Source of the DNA: JAHIKV01 sp963733145 | GTDB lineage: Bacteria > Planctomycetota > Planctomycetia > Pirellulales > Thermoguttaceae | DNA length: 64,000 nucleotides | Direction of reading: 5' to 3' | NCBI GenBank assembly: GCA_963733145.1 | Contig: CAVTCJ010000011.1 | Location: 1 to 64,000, forward strand | Part shown: positions 10,210 to 18,888 of the stretch, one piece after another | Layout of the letters: every line of letters starts with the position of its first letter | How positions within the stretch are numbered: the first letter of the stretch is position 1 | Position numbers and translations under genes: made by a program | Notes under the pieces: model-generated | Database searches by the model: none | Told to the model about the DNA's origin: nothing | Seen by the model: the letters and a program-made list of their open reading frames with translations, nothing else

Positions 10210-10647
10210 TTACAGCTTGGGCCGCACTTCAATGTAGCGGCGCAGCTCGGCCAGCAGATCGTGAACGTGGAGCGGCTTGTGCAAGCAGTTCTCCGCGCCC
10301 AGGTGTCGCACTCGGCCGTCGATGTTGGGGTCGGTCCTGCCGGTCAGCACGACGATGGGGATCGCCGCCGTCTTGGCGTTGCGTCTGAGGGTCTCGATCA
10401 CCGTGGTTCCGTCTCCCTGCGGCATGCGGAGGTCGGTGATGATGACGTCCGGCTGATGGACCGCTGCCAGCCAGATCCCCTGCGCCCCGAAATAGGCCGG
10501 CAATAGTCTCACATCGTAGCGGTCCAGATAGTCCTGAATTACCTCCACCACCTGCGGGTCGTCGTCGATGCAGAGCACGACTGGCGTTTGCTTGCGGACT
10601 GTGGGGTGGTCGAGAACGGCGGTAGCAGCTTCAGTTGGCTTTCTCAT
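10210..10647 (-). CDS. Single-domain response regulator
   Basis: A 145-residue CheY-like receiver. The acidic pocket is VVLCIDDDPQVVEVI, the phospho-acceptor Asp is in VIITDLRMPQGDG, and the conserved Lys is in CLHKPLHV. There is no output domain, so it probably acts as a phosphorelay shuttle or by protein contact. I start at ATG 10647; the frame is open further upstream without any domain. An HPt protein lies about 180 bases upstream in the same direction, which is a natural phosphotransfer partner. Confidence 0.85.
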   Translation of the reverse strand: MRKPTEAATAVLDHPTVRKQTPVVLCIDDDPQVVEVIQDYLDRYDVRLLPAYFGAQGIWLAAVHQPDVIITDLRMPQGDGTTVIETLRRNAKTAAIPIVVLTGRTDPNIDGRVRHLGAENCLHKPLHVHDLLAELRRYIEVRPKL

Positions 10648-10823
10648 GGTAGTCCTCTCAATGCGTTGTCGTTTGCCCGACGCTCGGACGAGCAGACATG
10701 CTACATCTCTATTGAATTCTACACACGTTTCTCTCAAGTGAGGCTGTATGCGGCAGTGAATCTTCCGCCGCAGCCATGGCTGTGCGATTCTACAGGGCTC
10801 AGCGATAATAACCGTCGCACGCC

Positions 10824-11201
10824 TCATGGAGGCGACAATGCTGCACGTCTCTTCTCCGCCAGGTACTCGGCCAAAAGGCGTCGGCACATTTCCAACCGCC
10901 GGACCGCCTGGGCGAGCAACTGTTCGGCGTCGGACAACTGCCCTTCGCGGCCTCGTTGTTCCAACGCTCGAAGCGGCTGGATCATGGCCGTCACGCCGCA
11001 GACAACGCTGGAGCCGGCAAGCCTGTGGGCTAAGCGTTTGACGTCTTCCGCCGCGCCCACCTCGATCGCTGCCTGCAGATCAGTGAGAAGTTCGTCGGCC
11101 TTCGTCAGGTACATGTCGATGATCTCGCGCAGCCCATCCACTCCGATCACGGCAATCTCATCCAACAATTCCACGTCCAACAAGGCTTCTTTAGAGTCCA
11201 T
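10824..11201 (-). CDS. HPt (histidine phosphotransfer) domain protein
   Basis: A 125-residue helical protein. Its phospho-accepting His lies in VKRLAHRLAGSSVVCG, the standard HPt signature. It passes phosphoryl groups between a hybrid kinase receiver and a terminal regulator. The ATG at 11201 (MDSKEALL) has GAGTGGGG nine bases upstream; a GTG at 11216 is an alternative. Position next to the receiver gene at 10210 and near the hybrid kinase at 7134 suggests one relay, which is inference. Confidence 0.85.
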   Translation of the reverse strand: MDSKEALLDVELLDEIAVIGVDGLREIIDMYLTKADELLTDLQAAIEVGAAEDVKRLAHRLAGSSVVCGVTAMIQPLRALEQRGREGQLSDAEQLLAQAVRRLEMCRRLLAEYLAEKRRAALSPP

Positions 11202-11336
11202 AGCAATAATCCCCACTCAAGACTACGTCGGCGTGGGGAGTCGGTTGGACCCCGTGCTCCATTTTCTCCCCCCCAATGAATTAAATGCCACCCGGTGGCG
11301 ACCAGTCTGCAAAGGTGAGTAATCATAATGGTCTGA

Positions 11337-11405
11337 GAAGGTGCTTTGAAATGCAAAATACGGTCCCCTCTCCCAAAGGGAGAGGGGAGATTTCAAAACA
11401 CGTTC
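11337..11405. repeat. Palindromic MITE-like element
   Basis: The left edge GAAGGTGCTTTGAAAT and the right edge, complement GAACGTGTTTTGAAAT, form an inverted repeat. The centre pairs CCCCTCTCCC with GGGAGAGGGG. The outer sequence GAACGTGTTTT also forms the right edge of the element at 13688-13795, so the two probably belong to one family. TCTGA sits next to both ends and may be a target duplication. Confidence 0.65.
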
Positions 11406-11530
11406 TGAGGGGGGGGCGATTTATTCTACCACTGGGGCCACAATTCCCCACCCTTTTCAACCCTATCCTTATCTCGGGACATGTCTGCTGCGTTTTCCAG
11501 GGTTAATATCTCCGGGATAAAGGGAAGATT

Positions 11531-13456
11531 ATGGGCAGGAGCGTAGATAAAAGTGCCAAAGACGACCAAGCTAAACTCAGTAGTTCTAAATTCCGGCGAA
11601 GAACTTGTTTAGCAGCCGCCGGAACGGCGGCTAGCGTCGCCGATAGGGCCGTCGTGCCGACGGCCGCTAAACGGCATAACGGTAAAATACTGGAACTACT
11701 GAAACTACCGATCCCGTCAGGCGACTCGCCGGCAATGCACGGCTCGCTGATATGTGCAGTCGGCGTTCCTCTGGGCTATGAAGCGTTTCTGACGACCAAT
11801 TCACCCATGCTGATCGTGGGCGCCGCCTTCTGCGTGATTGCCGTGTTTCTTCTGACGGTGCCCGCGATTTTCAACTACTTTCGTCACTGGCGAGAGAATC
11901 GTCGAATATCCTCCATTATGGAGACCGCTAAGCGACCTTCCACATTGTCCGCCGCAACGCCACAGGCTGTGCAACTCGTTAACGTCGAAGCTGCCGATGG
12001 CAACGCCCTGGACTGGCCGGCCGATGACGATTCGGCGGAATTGCAGGGGCCGCCCGGCGTGGAGGAGGGAGCCGTTCTGGGCCGGGAAAAGACGATCCTC
12101 ATTGCCGACGACGATCCCGTTGTGGCCGCAGTGTTGTCGCGGCGGCTACAGCATCTCGGTTTTCAGGTGCTGCGCTCGCCCGACGCCGCCTACGCCCTCA
12201 TGGGCGCCATGAAAATCCATCCCGACTTGGTGATCCTCGACGTGGATATGCCCTCGGGCAACGGCTTGGCGGTCTGCGAGATGATGGCCTACGACCAGGA
12301 ATGTGCATCCATTCCCGTGATTGTACATAGTGTTTTCGCCAACAAAGACGTCAAGCAGCGTTGCCGGAAACTGGGGGCGTACTACGTGAACAAGTCTGCG
12401 CGATCGTGGGACGAGATCAAGGCGCTGGTGGAAACCTTGATCGGTGAGAACAAGCCTGCCCCACCGCAATCAACCGAGGAGCAGCCATCCCCGGTGACAA
12501 AGCAAAGCTCCCAAACTGCCCGGCTCGCCCGGAAGGCGCCGGAAAGCGGACGTCCGCATGTGCTTTGCATCGAGAGTCCCAAGGACCGATTGGAGATGGT
12601 CGAGCGGCAGTTGTCGGCGCTGGGCATGGCGGTGACCAGGACGAGCGATTGGGAAGAAGATTTTGGGACGTGTTTTACCGTGAAACCGCAAGTCGTCGTC
12701 ATTTACAGCGCACCGGGCAAAGACGACCTACTGACGCTTTTACACCGCCTGGCAAAGCATCCCGCGACTCGGAAGCTTCCCCTGTTGTTGATCGACGAAG
12801 GAAATGCCGTCGCCGCCGACGAATTACCGCCCACCGCCAACATAAAAATATTAAAGTACCCGATGGATGGAGAGGAGTTGCTTAATGAGTTGGAATCCTG
12901 TCTTCCCATGTTTGGTCGGCAAAAGGGGAATTTCCTGAAATATAAAGCCCGCCCCGCCGCCAAAGGGGGCCGTAAAAAAACTCGACCTGGTGTCGCAGCC
13001 GGTCAGCCGTCGGAGGCCGCCCCGCCGCAAGATTCCTTGACAATTCTCTGTATCGACGACGACCCCGTGGTTGTCAGATCGATCGCCATCCGGCTTCAAC
13101 CCTACGGGATCAAAGTAAAAGGAGCCGACAACGGAACACAGGGATACTTGCTCGGAGTGACGGCGCAACCCAATCTGGTATTGCTCGATCTGAAAATGCC
13201 CAACGGCGAGGGGAATTACGTCCTCGGAAAGCTCAAAGACAATCCCCGCACAAAGGACATCCCCGTCATCATATTGACCATGGACAAGACCGCGGGCATG
13301 CAACGCGAACTGCTCGCCCTGGGAGCGGATGCTTTCTTGACAAAGCCCATGAATTGGCCTGAGCTATTCGCCGCGATGGGACGCTGTATCAAACTGCCCA
13401 AGCAGCTCTTGAGCGACTACCACCTCCCGGAACAGTTGACGCTCACACAGATCTGA
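11531..13456 (+). CDS. Membrane-anchored protein with three receiver-like domains
   Basis: A 641-residue protein. Residues about 70-115 are hydrophobic (one or two membrane segments, including LIVGAAFCVIAVFLLTVPAI), followed by a basic stretch. Three CheY-like domains then follow. The first is intact in its acidic pair (ILIADDDPVVAAVL) and Asp (LVILDVDMPSGNG). The second is degenerate (VLCIESPKDRLEMV, VVVIYSAPGKDD lacks the Asp). The third is complete (ILCIDDDPVVVRSI, LVLLDLKMPNGEG, FLTKPMNW). There is no output domain, so it may be a phosphate sink or scaffold at the membrane. The linkers are Pro/Ala-rich. ATG 11531 follows GGGAAGATT. Confidence 0.8.
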   Translation: MGRSVDKSAKDDQAKLSSSKFRRRTCLAAAGTAASVADRAVVPTAAKRHNGKILELLKLPIPSGDSPAMHGSLICAVGVPLGYEAFLTTNSPMLIVGAAFCVIAVFLLTVPAIFNYFRHWRENRRISSIMETAKRPSTLSAATPQAVQLVNVEAADGNALDWPADDDSAELQGPPGVEEGAVLGREKTILIADDDPVVAAVLSRRLQHLGFQVLRSPDAAYALMGAMKIHPDLVILDVDMPSGNGLAVCEMMAYDQECASIPVIVHSVFANKDVKQRCRKLGAYYVNKSARSWDEIKALVETLIGENKPAPPQSTEEQPSPVTKQSSQTARLARKAPESGRPHVLCIESPKDRLEMVERQLSALGMAVTRTSDWEEDFGTCFTVKPQVVVIYSAPGKDDLLTLLHRLAKHPATRKLPLLLIDEGNAVAADELPPTANIKILKYPMDGEELLNELESCLPMFGRQKGNFLKYKARPAAKGGRKKTRPGVAAGQPSEAAPPQDSLTILCIDDDPVVVRSIAIRLQPYGIKVKGADNGTQGYLLGVTAQPNLVLLDLKMPNGEGNYVLGKLKDNPRTKDIPVIILTMDKTAGMQRELLALGADAFLTKPMNWPELFAAMGRCIKLPKQLLSDYHLPEQLTLTQI

Positions 13457-13465
13457 GTCGGCGTC

Positions 13466-13556
13466 TAGCAGCCCGTTGAAAAAGTCAAATGTTGGGTTGG
13501 CAGTACAACTGCCGCCCCAACAATCTCTCTTAGGTGACTTTTTCAACGGGCTGCTA
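13466..13556. repeat. Perfect 22-bp inverted repeat element (MITE-like)
   Basis: TAGCAGCCCGTTGAAAAAGT continues to CA at 13466-13487 and is repeated as an exact 22-base inverted copy at 13535-13556. The inner 47 bases form a second imperfect palindrome (TGTTGGG...CCCCAACA). The whole is a nested hairpin with no ORF. It lies ten bases after the triple-receiver stop, so it could also act as a transcription terminator for that gene. Confidence 0.8.
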
Positions 13557-13560
13557 ACAC

Positions 13561-13682
13561 TACTGCGCAGGATTGGCGGAAAATGGGGACAGGCACCGTC
13601 GCCGAAAAACGTGTCGGCAAGGCTGACCGGTCACTGCGACGGAGCCAGTCCCCATTCCCGCGACTCCCGATCCTGCGCAGTA
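13561..13682. repeat. Second palindromic element of a three-element pile-up
   Basis: The ends TACTGCGCAGGAT (13561-13573) and ATCCTGCGCAGTA (13670-13682) are exact inverted copies. Inside, AATGGGGACAGGCACCGTCG pairs with the complement of GCGACGGAGCCAGTCCCCATT with two mismatches. I know sequences of the GGGGAC-GGC-CCG type as abundant dispersed repeats in planctomycete genomes, which is recollection rather than evidence from this window. Confidence 0.7.
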
Positions 13683-13687
13683 AAACT

Positions 13688-13795
13688 AACGTGTTTTAGA
13701 AATATGTATGTGGCACAGCCGCCTTCGGCTGTGACGGAAATCCAACGTCTAATCTCACAGCCGAGGGCGGCTGTGCCACATTTCCAAAACACGTT
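13688..13795. repeat. Third palindromic element of the pile-up
   Basis: AACGTGTTTTAGAAAT at 13688 and its counterpart ATTTCCAAAACACGTT ending at 13795 bound a palindrome. Its inner arms pair TGTGGCACAGCCGCC with GGCGGCTGTGCCACA. The outer edge matches the element at 11337-11405. It starts five bases after the previous repeat. Confidence 0.75.
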
Positions 13796-13817
13796 CGAAG
13801 ACACCCGCCTGACTGGT

Positions 13818-14213
13818 TTATGCCAATACCATCCGCCGTTCCAGTTGGCCCAAGAAGGCGCGGAGCCGGTTGGCCAGTTCGACGGCACGCACGGGTTTGG
13901 TGATGTACTCGCAGCAGCCGGCCGCCCGAGCCCGTTGCTCGTCCCCGTTCATCGCGTAGGCGGTGATGGCCCAGACCGGGATATCCTTGGTCAGCGGGTT
14001 GCTTTTCAGAATCTCGGTGGTTTCCAAGCCGTCGATCCCCGGCAGGCGCAGGTCCATGAGGATCAGAATCGGCTGGAGCTCGATTGCCCGGTTTAGCGCC
14101 TCCTCGCCGGTTTCCACGCTCACGAGTCGGGCGGGGATGTCGTCGAGCAGGAAAACATCCTCCAATAACGCGACGTTATTGACTTCGTCTTCAATCAGAA
14201 GGATCGTATTCAT
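13818..14213 (-). CDS. Single-domain response regulator (third regulator of the operon)
   Basis: A 131-residue receiver: ILLIEDEVNNVALL, phospho-acceptor in LILMDLRLPGIDG, Lys in YITKPVRAVEL, and the T/A-type switch residue in VWAITAYAMNG. ATG 14213 overlaps the end of the preceding receiver gene by 23 bases, so translation is probably coupled. It has no output domain. It is the last gene of the four-gene kinase operon and is followed by the palindromic repeat cluster. Confidence 0.85.
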   Translation of the reverse strand: MNTILLIEDEVNNVALLEDVFLLDDIPARLVSVETGEEALNRAIELQPILILMDLRLPGIDGLETTEILKSNPLTKDIPVWAITAYAMNGDEQRARAAGCCEYITKPVRAVELANRLRAFLGQLERRMVLA

Positions 14214-14622
14214 TGGTTTGCCCCATGGTTTGGTGTATGAGATTCTGAATTTCCTCATTCTCAAGCACCCGTAATTGCTCGACCAGTTGCTTTGCGGCGA
14301 CGGGCTTGGTGAAGTAGCCGTCACAGCCGGCGGACAAGGCGTCTTCGATATCGAAGCGGGATTTGCGGGCGGTGATGGCCCAAACCGGGATGTCCTTGGT
14401 CGCCGGGTCGCTCTTAATGATCCTCGTGGCCTCGATGCCGCTCATGCCCGGAAGCGTCAGGTCCATCAGCACCGCGAACGGGGCGAGAGAGGGCAGTATC
14501 CGCAGCGCCTCCTCGGCACTATCCACGCAGACCAGTTTGCCGGGCAGATTGTCGTAACGGAAAATGTCTTTGACGACGGCTTGGCTGAGGGGGTCGTCTT
14601 CTACTAAAAGAGCGCAACGCAT
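14191..14622 (-). CDS. Single-domain response regulator (second regulator of the operon)
   Basis: A 143-residue receiver: CALLVEDDPLSQAVV, phospho-acceptor in AVLMDLTLPGMSG, Lys in YFTKPVAAKQL. Residues around DNLPGKLVCVDSAEEALRIL are the same as in the neighbour at 14645-15091, so the two are recent duplicates that have drifted in the C-terminal half. ATG 14622 is preceded by AGTTAGGAGTCG. It probably shares the kinase at 15069-16913. Confidence 0.85.
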   Translation of the reverse strand: MRCALLVEDDPLSQAVVKDIFRYDNLPGKLVCVDSAEEALRILPSLAPFAVLMDLTLPGMSGIEATRIIKSDPATKDIPVWAITARKSRFDIEDALSAGCDGYFTKPVAAKQLVEQLRVLENEEIQNLIHQTMGQTNEYDPSD

Positions 14623-14644
14623 ATATCGACTCCTAACTAAGGGG

Positions 14645-15091
14645 TTACTCGATTGCATGCTTTCCGACGATAGGTCCTCTCATGACAATCGCGAGGGCCT
14701 TCTCGGGATGATCGACGGTGCAGCACGTCCGCAGGATCTCCGCCAGCACTTTTCGTCGCAACGGCTTGCAGAGAAAGTCGTTCATGCCCGCGGCCAGACA
14801 TTGTTCGCGGTCGTCCTCCATGACGCTGGCGGTTAGGGCAATGATATATATCGGCGGCCGGTGTTCCTCTTGCTCGCGCATGCGGATGATCCTGGTCGCT
14901 TCGATGCCGCCCATGCCCGGCAGCATCAGGTCCATCAGCACCACCCGCGGCTCGAGCGCGGGGAGTATCCGCAGCGCCTCCTCGGCGCTATCCACGCAGA
15001 CCAGTTTGCCCGGCAGATTGTCGTACTCAAACAGGTCTTTAATGACAGTTTGGTTCAGGGGGTCGTCTTCAACCAGAAGAATTGTTGGCAT
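14645..15091 (-). CDS. Single-domain response regulator (first regulator of the operon)
   Basis: A 148-residue receiver: ILLVEDDPLNQTVI, phospho-acceptor in VVLMDLMLPGMGG, Lys in FLCKPLRRKVL. The start overlaps the 3' end of the kinase gene by 23 bases, so the two are translationally coupled. A C-terminal extension of about 20 residues (VMRGPIVGKHAIE) follows the receiver fold and has no recognisable domain. Confidence 0.85.
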   Translation of the reverse strand: MPTILLVEDDPLNQTVIKDLFEYDNLPGKLVCVDSAEEALRILPALEPRVVLMDLMLPGMGGIEATRIIRMREQEEHRPPIYIIALTASVMEDDREQCLAAGMNDFLCKPLRRKVLAEILRTCCTVDHPEKALAIVMRGPIVGKHAIE

Positions 15092-16913
15092 ATTGTTCCT
15101 CGATGCTTTCCATCAGATGCAATTGGTTGAACGATTGTTGGCCTCGGGGCAATGATGGGCGTGGATCGGGCGCCCGCCGCACGACCTGGCGGCGATCGTC
15201 GCCCTTGCGCCGCTCGACCAACAGCGGGACGGTCAACGTGAAAGTGCTGCCCTGCCCCTCGACGCTCTCGAACGTCAACGTTCCGCCCAGCAAAGTGGCG
15301 AAGGCCTTTGAAATCGCCAACCCCAAGCCCGTCCCTTTCAGCGTGCGATGCGTTTTCTGCTTAATTTGGTAGAACTGTTCAAACAGATGTTCCCGATACT
15401 CGGCGGAGATTCCCACGCCGGTGTCCTCCACACTGAACAGAAGCGAGCCGTTGTTCCTGCGGACCCGCAGCGTGACCGATCCTTGGTCCGTGAACTTGAT
15501 CGCGTTGCCGAGCAGGTTGACGAGAATCTGCCGGAGCTTGTCGCGGTCGGAGGTCATCGGCGGCATATCCTCTTCCAGATCGAGGGTTACGCGGATCGCG
15601 GGCTTGTCCTTGGCGAGGGCCTCGGCCATGTCGCCGACCTCCCGTGCGACCGGTTCGACGTCGAAGGTGGTGATTTGCAGATCAATCTTTCCCGACTCGA
15701 CTTTCGCTATGTCCAAGACTCCGTTGATGAGTTGCAGGAGGTACTCGCCGCTGGCTTTGATCTTTTCGAGGCGGTCCTTCTGGTGTTCGTTCAGGGGATG
15801 GCGATCGGTGCGTTCCAGGAGCCCCTCGGAGAAGCCGATCACGGCGTTCAACGGGGTGCGAAGCTCGTGACTCATGTTGGCCAGGAACTCGCTCTTAGCT
15901 ATGTTAGCCGCGTCGGCCCGCAAGGCCATCTCGTTGGCACGTGCTGTGGCATCTTCCAGGTGACGGTTCAACTCCAGCAGCTTCGCCTCCGCCTGCCTGC
16001 GATCGGTGACGTTGCGCTCCGTGGAGGCAATGCCAATCGGTGTCCCGGCATCGTTCAGCAACTTGGTCACCGTCAGCCAAACATCGAGAATGCGGTGGTC
16101 CTTGGTCACCCGCTGGGTCTCAAATGAGGTGATGGCTTCACCCGCTATCAGCCGACGGGTGAAATCCTTTTGCTCCAACTCTCTGCCGGGAGGCGTGAGT
16201 TGCCCTATGTTCATCTGCAACGCCTCTTTCTCGCTATAACCATACATCGCTTGAGCGCCGAGGTTCCAGGCCGTGATCTGTCCGTCAAAATCCTGCATCG
16301 TAATCGCATCGTTGGAGTTGCGCACCACCATCGCCAAGCGTCTTATCGTCGCCTCGGCCTTCTTGCGGTTGGTGATGTCGCTCACCACGACTCGGCACAC
16401 GGACACGCCGTCAGCGTCTTGAGCGGTGATCGCCTCCAAACGCGCCCAGAATGGGGCGGCGTCCGCACGGAGCATTTGCAGTTCGCACACCTGCGGCGCG
16501 CCCGTTTCAAAGAGTTGTTTGCCATGCCGGTAGTAAATGTCTTGGTGTTCGGGGCGGATAAAGCGGGGGAACGGCTGTTTGACCAAATCGCCTCTTGCCA
16601 CCCCAAGCAGGGTAGCGACGGTGAGATTGGCCTCCAGAATCAGCCCCTTTTCGCCGAGGGTGATATAGCCCACCGGGGCCAGATCGTACAGGTCGAAATA
16701 CCGCGCCCGCGAGACTTCGATCTCCACCTGCGCCCGGCGGAGTTCCTCGTTTTGCATCTCCAGTTCGATCTGATGCACCCGCAGTTCGTGGAGCACTTGC
16801 CGCGCCTCCTCGGGCGACAGCGTGTCCAGGGTTTTGTCCTCGTCTGCCCGGGCCTTTTTCTCTGCCCGCCGGCGCAGGTCGGCCGCTTGGATCGAAGTGG
16901 ACTTTTCCGTCAT
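15069..16913 (-). CDS. PAS-PAS histidine kinase, head of a four-gene operon
   Basis: A 614-residue soluble kinase. It has a basic N-terminal coiled region and a first PAS (ARYFDLYDLAPVGYITLGEK). A second PAS begins AMVVRNSNDAITMQDFDGQI and is followed by a PAC segment. HisKA has the phospho-His in ANMSHELRTPLNAVIGFSEG, and HATPase has QILVNLLGNAIKFT, VEDTGVGIS and GTGLGLAISKAF. No membrane segment is present, so it senses an internal signal. It is the first gene of an operon with three stand-alone receivers, a design seen where one kinase feeds several regulators. The frame is intact, in contrast to its paralogue at 7134-8947. Confidence 0.9.
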   Translation of the reverse strand: MTEKSTSIQAADLRRRAEKKARADEDKTLDTLSPEEARQVLHELRVHQIELEMQNEELRRAQVEIEVSRARYFDLYDLAPVGYITLGEKGLILEANLTVATLLGVARGDLVKQPFPRFIRPEHQDIYYRHGKQLFETGAPQVCELQMLRADAAPFWARLEAITAQDADGVSVCRVVVSDITNRKKAEATIRRLAMVVRNSNDAITMQDFDGQITAWNLGAQAMYGYSEKEALQMNIGQLTPPGRELEQKDFTRRLIAGEAITSFETQRVTKDHRILDVWLTVTKLLNDAGTPIGIASTERNVTDRRQAEAKLLELNRHLEDATARANEMALRADAANIAKSEFLANMSHELRTPLNAVIGFSEGLLERTDRHPLNEHQKDRLEKIKASGEYLLQLINGVLDIAKVESGKIDLQITTFDVEPVAREVGDMAEALAKDKPAIRVTLDLEEDMPPMTSDRDKLRQILVNLLGNAIKFTDQGSVTLRVRRNNGSLLFSVEDTGVGISAEYREHLFEQFYQIKQKTHRTLKGTGLGLAISKAFATLLGGTLTFESVEGQGSTFTLTVPLLVERRKGDDRRQVVRRAPDPRPSLPRGQQSFNQLHLMESIEEQYANNSSG

Positions 16914-17225
16914 GGCCTATTCTCCTTCTTTAGGACGACTGAGCCTACATCCGGATTATGCCCGCCGCTTTTGCTCCAGGCTCGCAATGGCCCATTACTT
17001 GGTCCGGCCTCATTCACTCAATCAGTGGCGGTCGGCCAGATATTTACGCTCCGACTCTAAAACCATAGTCTACTGCAGTGGTGCGTCTAATGGCGAAAAA
17101 ACCGCAGCATCATGGGTAATTTTCCCAGTGCTCTTAGTCGGTTAGATAAGCTAACTTTGTCCAGACCGTGGATCTGGAGAGGTTCCAGGCCGGAAGTGGG
17201 CAGCTTTTGTCGAGGAGGCAGAGAC
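16914..17225. promoter_or_regulatory. Divergent promoter region
   Basis: About 310 bases separate the start of the kinase operon (leftward) from the channel gene (rightward). Promoters for both must lie here. A clear ribosome-binding site, GAGGAGG, sits eight bases before the channel ATG. I see no confident -35/-10 pair and no operator palindrome. Confidence 0.4.
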
Positions 17226-18818
17226 ATGAATATGTTGCAATTATGGCTGCGGCGGCGACCGGAAACCGTCGTCAACGTTGGCAAGGAAGTATCCGACAAG
17301 GCCTTGGTCGCAGGCCATGAGACATGGGAACGTGTAACCGCACAGGTGGGCAGTTACATTCCCAACGCGGTGGCGGCGCTGGCCGTGCTAATCGTCGGCT
17401 GGATCGTTGCCCTGGTGATTGCCGCGGTCGTCCGCGGCGCGCTGCGAAAGTCGGGGCTCGACCGGCGACTCTCCGAGTCGGTGGCCGCCGAAGGCGCGGC
17501 CGAACGCCTGCAGATCAGCCGCCGCATTGGCAAGGGAGTGTTCTACCTGATCATGCTCTTTGTGCTGGTGGCGTTCTTCCAGACCTTGGGGCTTACGATC
17601 GTAACCGAGCCTCTCACTGCGTTTCTCAATCAGCTCTTCGAGTATGCGCCCCGCTTGATCGCGGCCGGCGTGTTGCTGTTTCTGGCCTGGGTTGTGGCCA
17701 CCGTGCTGCGATTCGTGGTCCGGCAGGTGCTCACGGCGACGAAGATCGATCGCCGCCTTACGCGCGAGGCGGGCGTCGAAAAACAGGAAGATCTTCCCGT
17801 TGCAAAGACACTGTCGGACGCCACCTACTGGCTGGTTTACCTGTTGTTCCTGCCTGCCCTGCTGGACGCCTTGGCCGTTCCCGGCTTGTTGGCGCCTGTG
17901 AGGGACATGGTGACCAAAATCCTCGGATTCATGCCCAATCTCTTGGCCGCGGCCGTGATCCTCGGCATCGGCTGGTTCGTGGCTCGCATCGTGCAGCGGG
18001 TAGCGACGAACCTGTTGGTGGCCGCAGGCGCCGATCGGCTGAGCCAACGGGTCGGCCTCTCCAGAGTGATCGGCGACAATAAGCTCTCCGTCGCCTTGGG
18101 CCTGGTGGTCTACATCCTGATCCTGGTCCCGGTGATTGTCGGCTCGTTGAACGCTCTGCAGATGGAAGCGGTTACCGGGCCGGCCAGCCAAATGCTGAAC
18201 ATCATCCTGGGCACGCTGCCGGGCATCCTTGCCGCCGTGCTGGTGGTCGGCGTGGCGTACGTTGTCGCCCGCATCGTGTCGGGGCTGACGACGAACATGC
18301 TGGTGGCGATCGGGTTCGACAAGCTGCCGGCCCGACTCGGGCTGGCGGCGAAACCCGTCAAGGGCCATCGCACGCCATCTCAGATCGCCGGAACGGTCGT
18401 GATGGTCGCCATCGTCCTGTTCGCCACGATGCAGGCATTGCCGATGCTCGGCTTTGACCTGCTGGCCGGCATGATGGGCGATTTTCTGACGTTCGCCAGC
18501 CGCGTGTTGCTCGGCTTGGTGATTTTCGGCTTCGGCCTGTTCTTCGCCAAGCTCGTGGCCGACATGGTCCGGGATTCCGCGATTGCGAATGCCCGGCTCT
18601 TGTCGACGATCGCTCGGGTCGCAATTCTGGTGCTGGCAGGCGCGATGGGCCTGCGCCAGATGGATCTGGCCCAGGAGATCATCAACTTGGCGTTCGGCAT
18701 CACGTTAGGCGCCGTTGCCGTCGCCGCGGCGATTGCCTTTGGCATCGGAGGTCGGGACGCCGCCAAGACGCTGGTCGATGACTTTGTCAAATCGCGGCGG
18801 GGCAGCGGCAAGCAGTAA
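17226..18818 (+). CDS. Mechanosensitive channel family protein (MscS/CmpX-like)
   Basis: A 530-residue membrane protein with repeated hydrophobic helices. Helices lie at about residues 46-69 (AVAALAVLIVGWIVALVIAA), 103-123 and 141-163, and the same helix pair then recurs several times. The repeats share the pattern helix, GWxVAxxV, basic segment, L-x-x-R-L/G-L. This is the TM_helix repeat arrangement of CmpX-type relatives of MscS. The last segment (NLAFGITLGAVAVAAAIAFG, then GGRDAAKTLVDDF) matches the conserved pore-lining region. It probably releases osmolytes or ions on membrane stretch. ATG 17226 follows GAGGAGGCAGAGAC. The gene is single and intact. Confidence 0.8.
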   Translation: MNMLQLWLRRRPETVVNVGKEVSDKALVAGHETWERVTAQVGSYIPNAVAALAVLIVGWIVALVIAAVVRGALRKSGLDRRLSESVAAEGAAERLQISRRIGKGVFYLIMLFVLVAFFQTLGLTIVTEPLTAFLNQLFEYAPRLIAAGVLLFLAWVVATVLRFVVRQVLTATKIDRRLTREAGVEKQEDLPVAKTLSDATYWLVYLLFLPALLDALAVPGLLAPVRDMVTKILGFMPNLLAAAVILGIGWFVARIVQRVATNLLVAAGADRLSQRVGLSRVIGDNKLSVALGLVVYILILVPVIVGSLNALQMEAVTGPASQMLNIILGTLPGILAAVLVVGVAYVVARIVSGLTTNMLVAIGFDKLPARLGLAAKPVKGHRTPSQIAGTVVMVAIVLFATMQALPMLGFDLLAGMMGDFLTFASRVLLGLVIFGFGLFFAKLVADMVRDSAIANARLLSTIARVAILVLAGAMGLRQMDLAQEIINLAFGITLGAVAVAAAIAFGIGGRDAAKTLVDDFVKSRRGSGKQ

Positions 18819-18888
18819 ACGACCAGTCTGCCGAACGGCGGAAAGGCCTGGAGGCCCAAGCAGGCGATCTGCCCGGGTCTTAGCAATC

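Noticed and set aside
15348..16127. Long plus-strand frame opposite the histidine kinase
   Set aside because: It is antisense to an intact kinase with all catalytic boxes and has no domain of its own.
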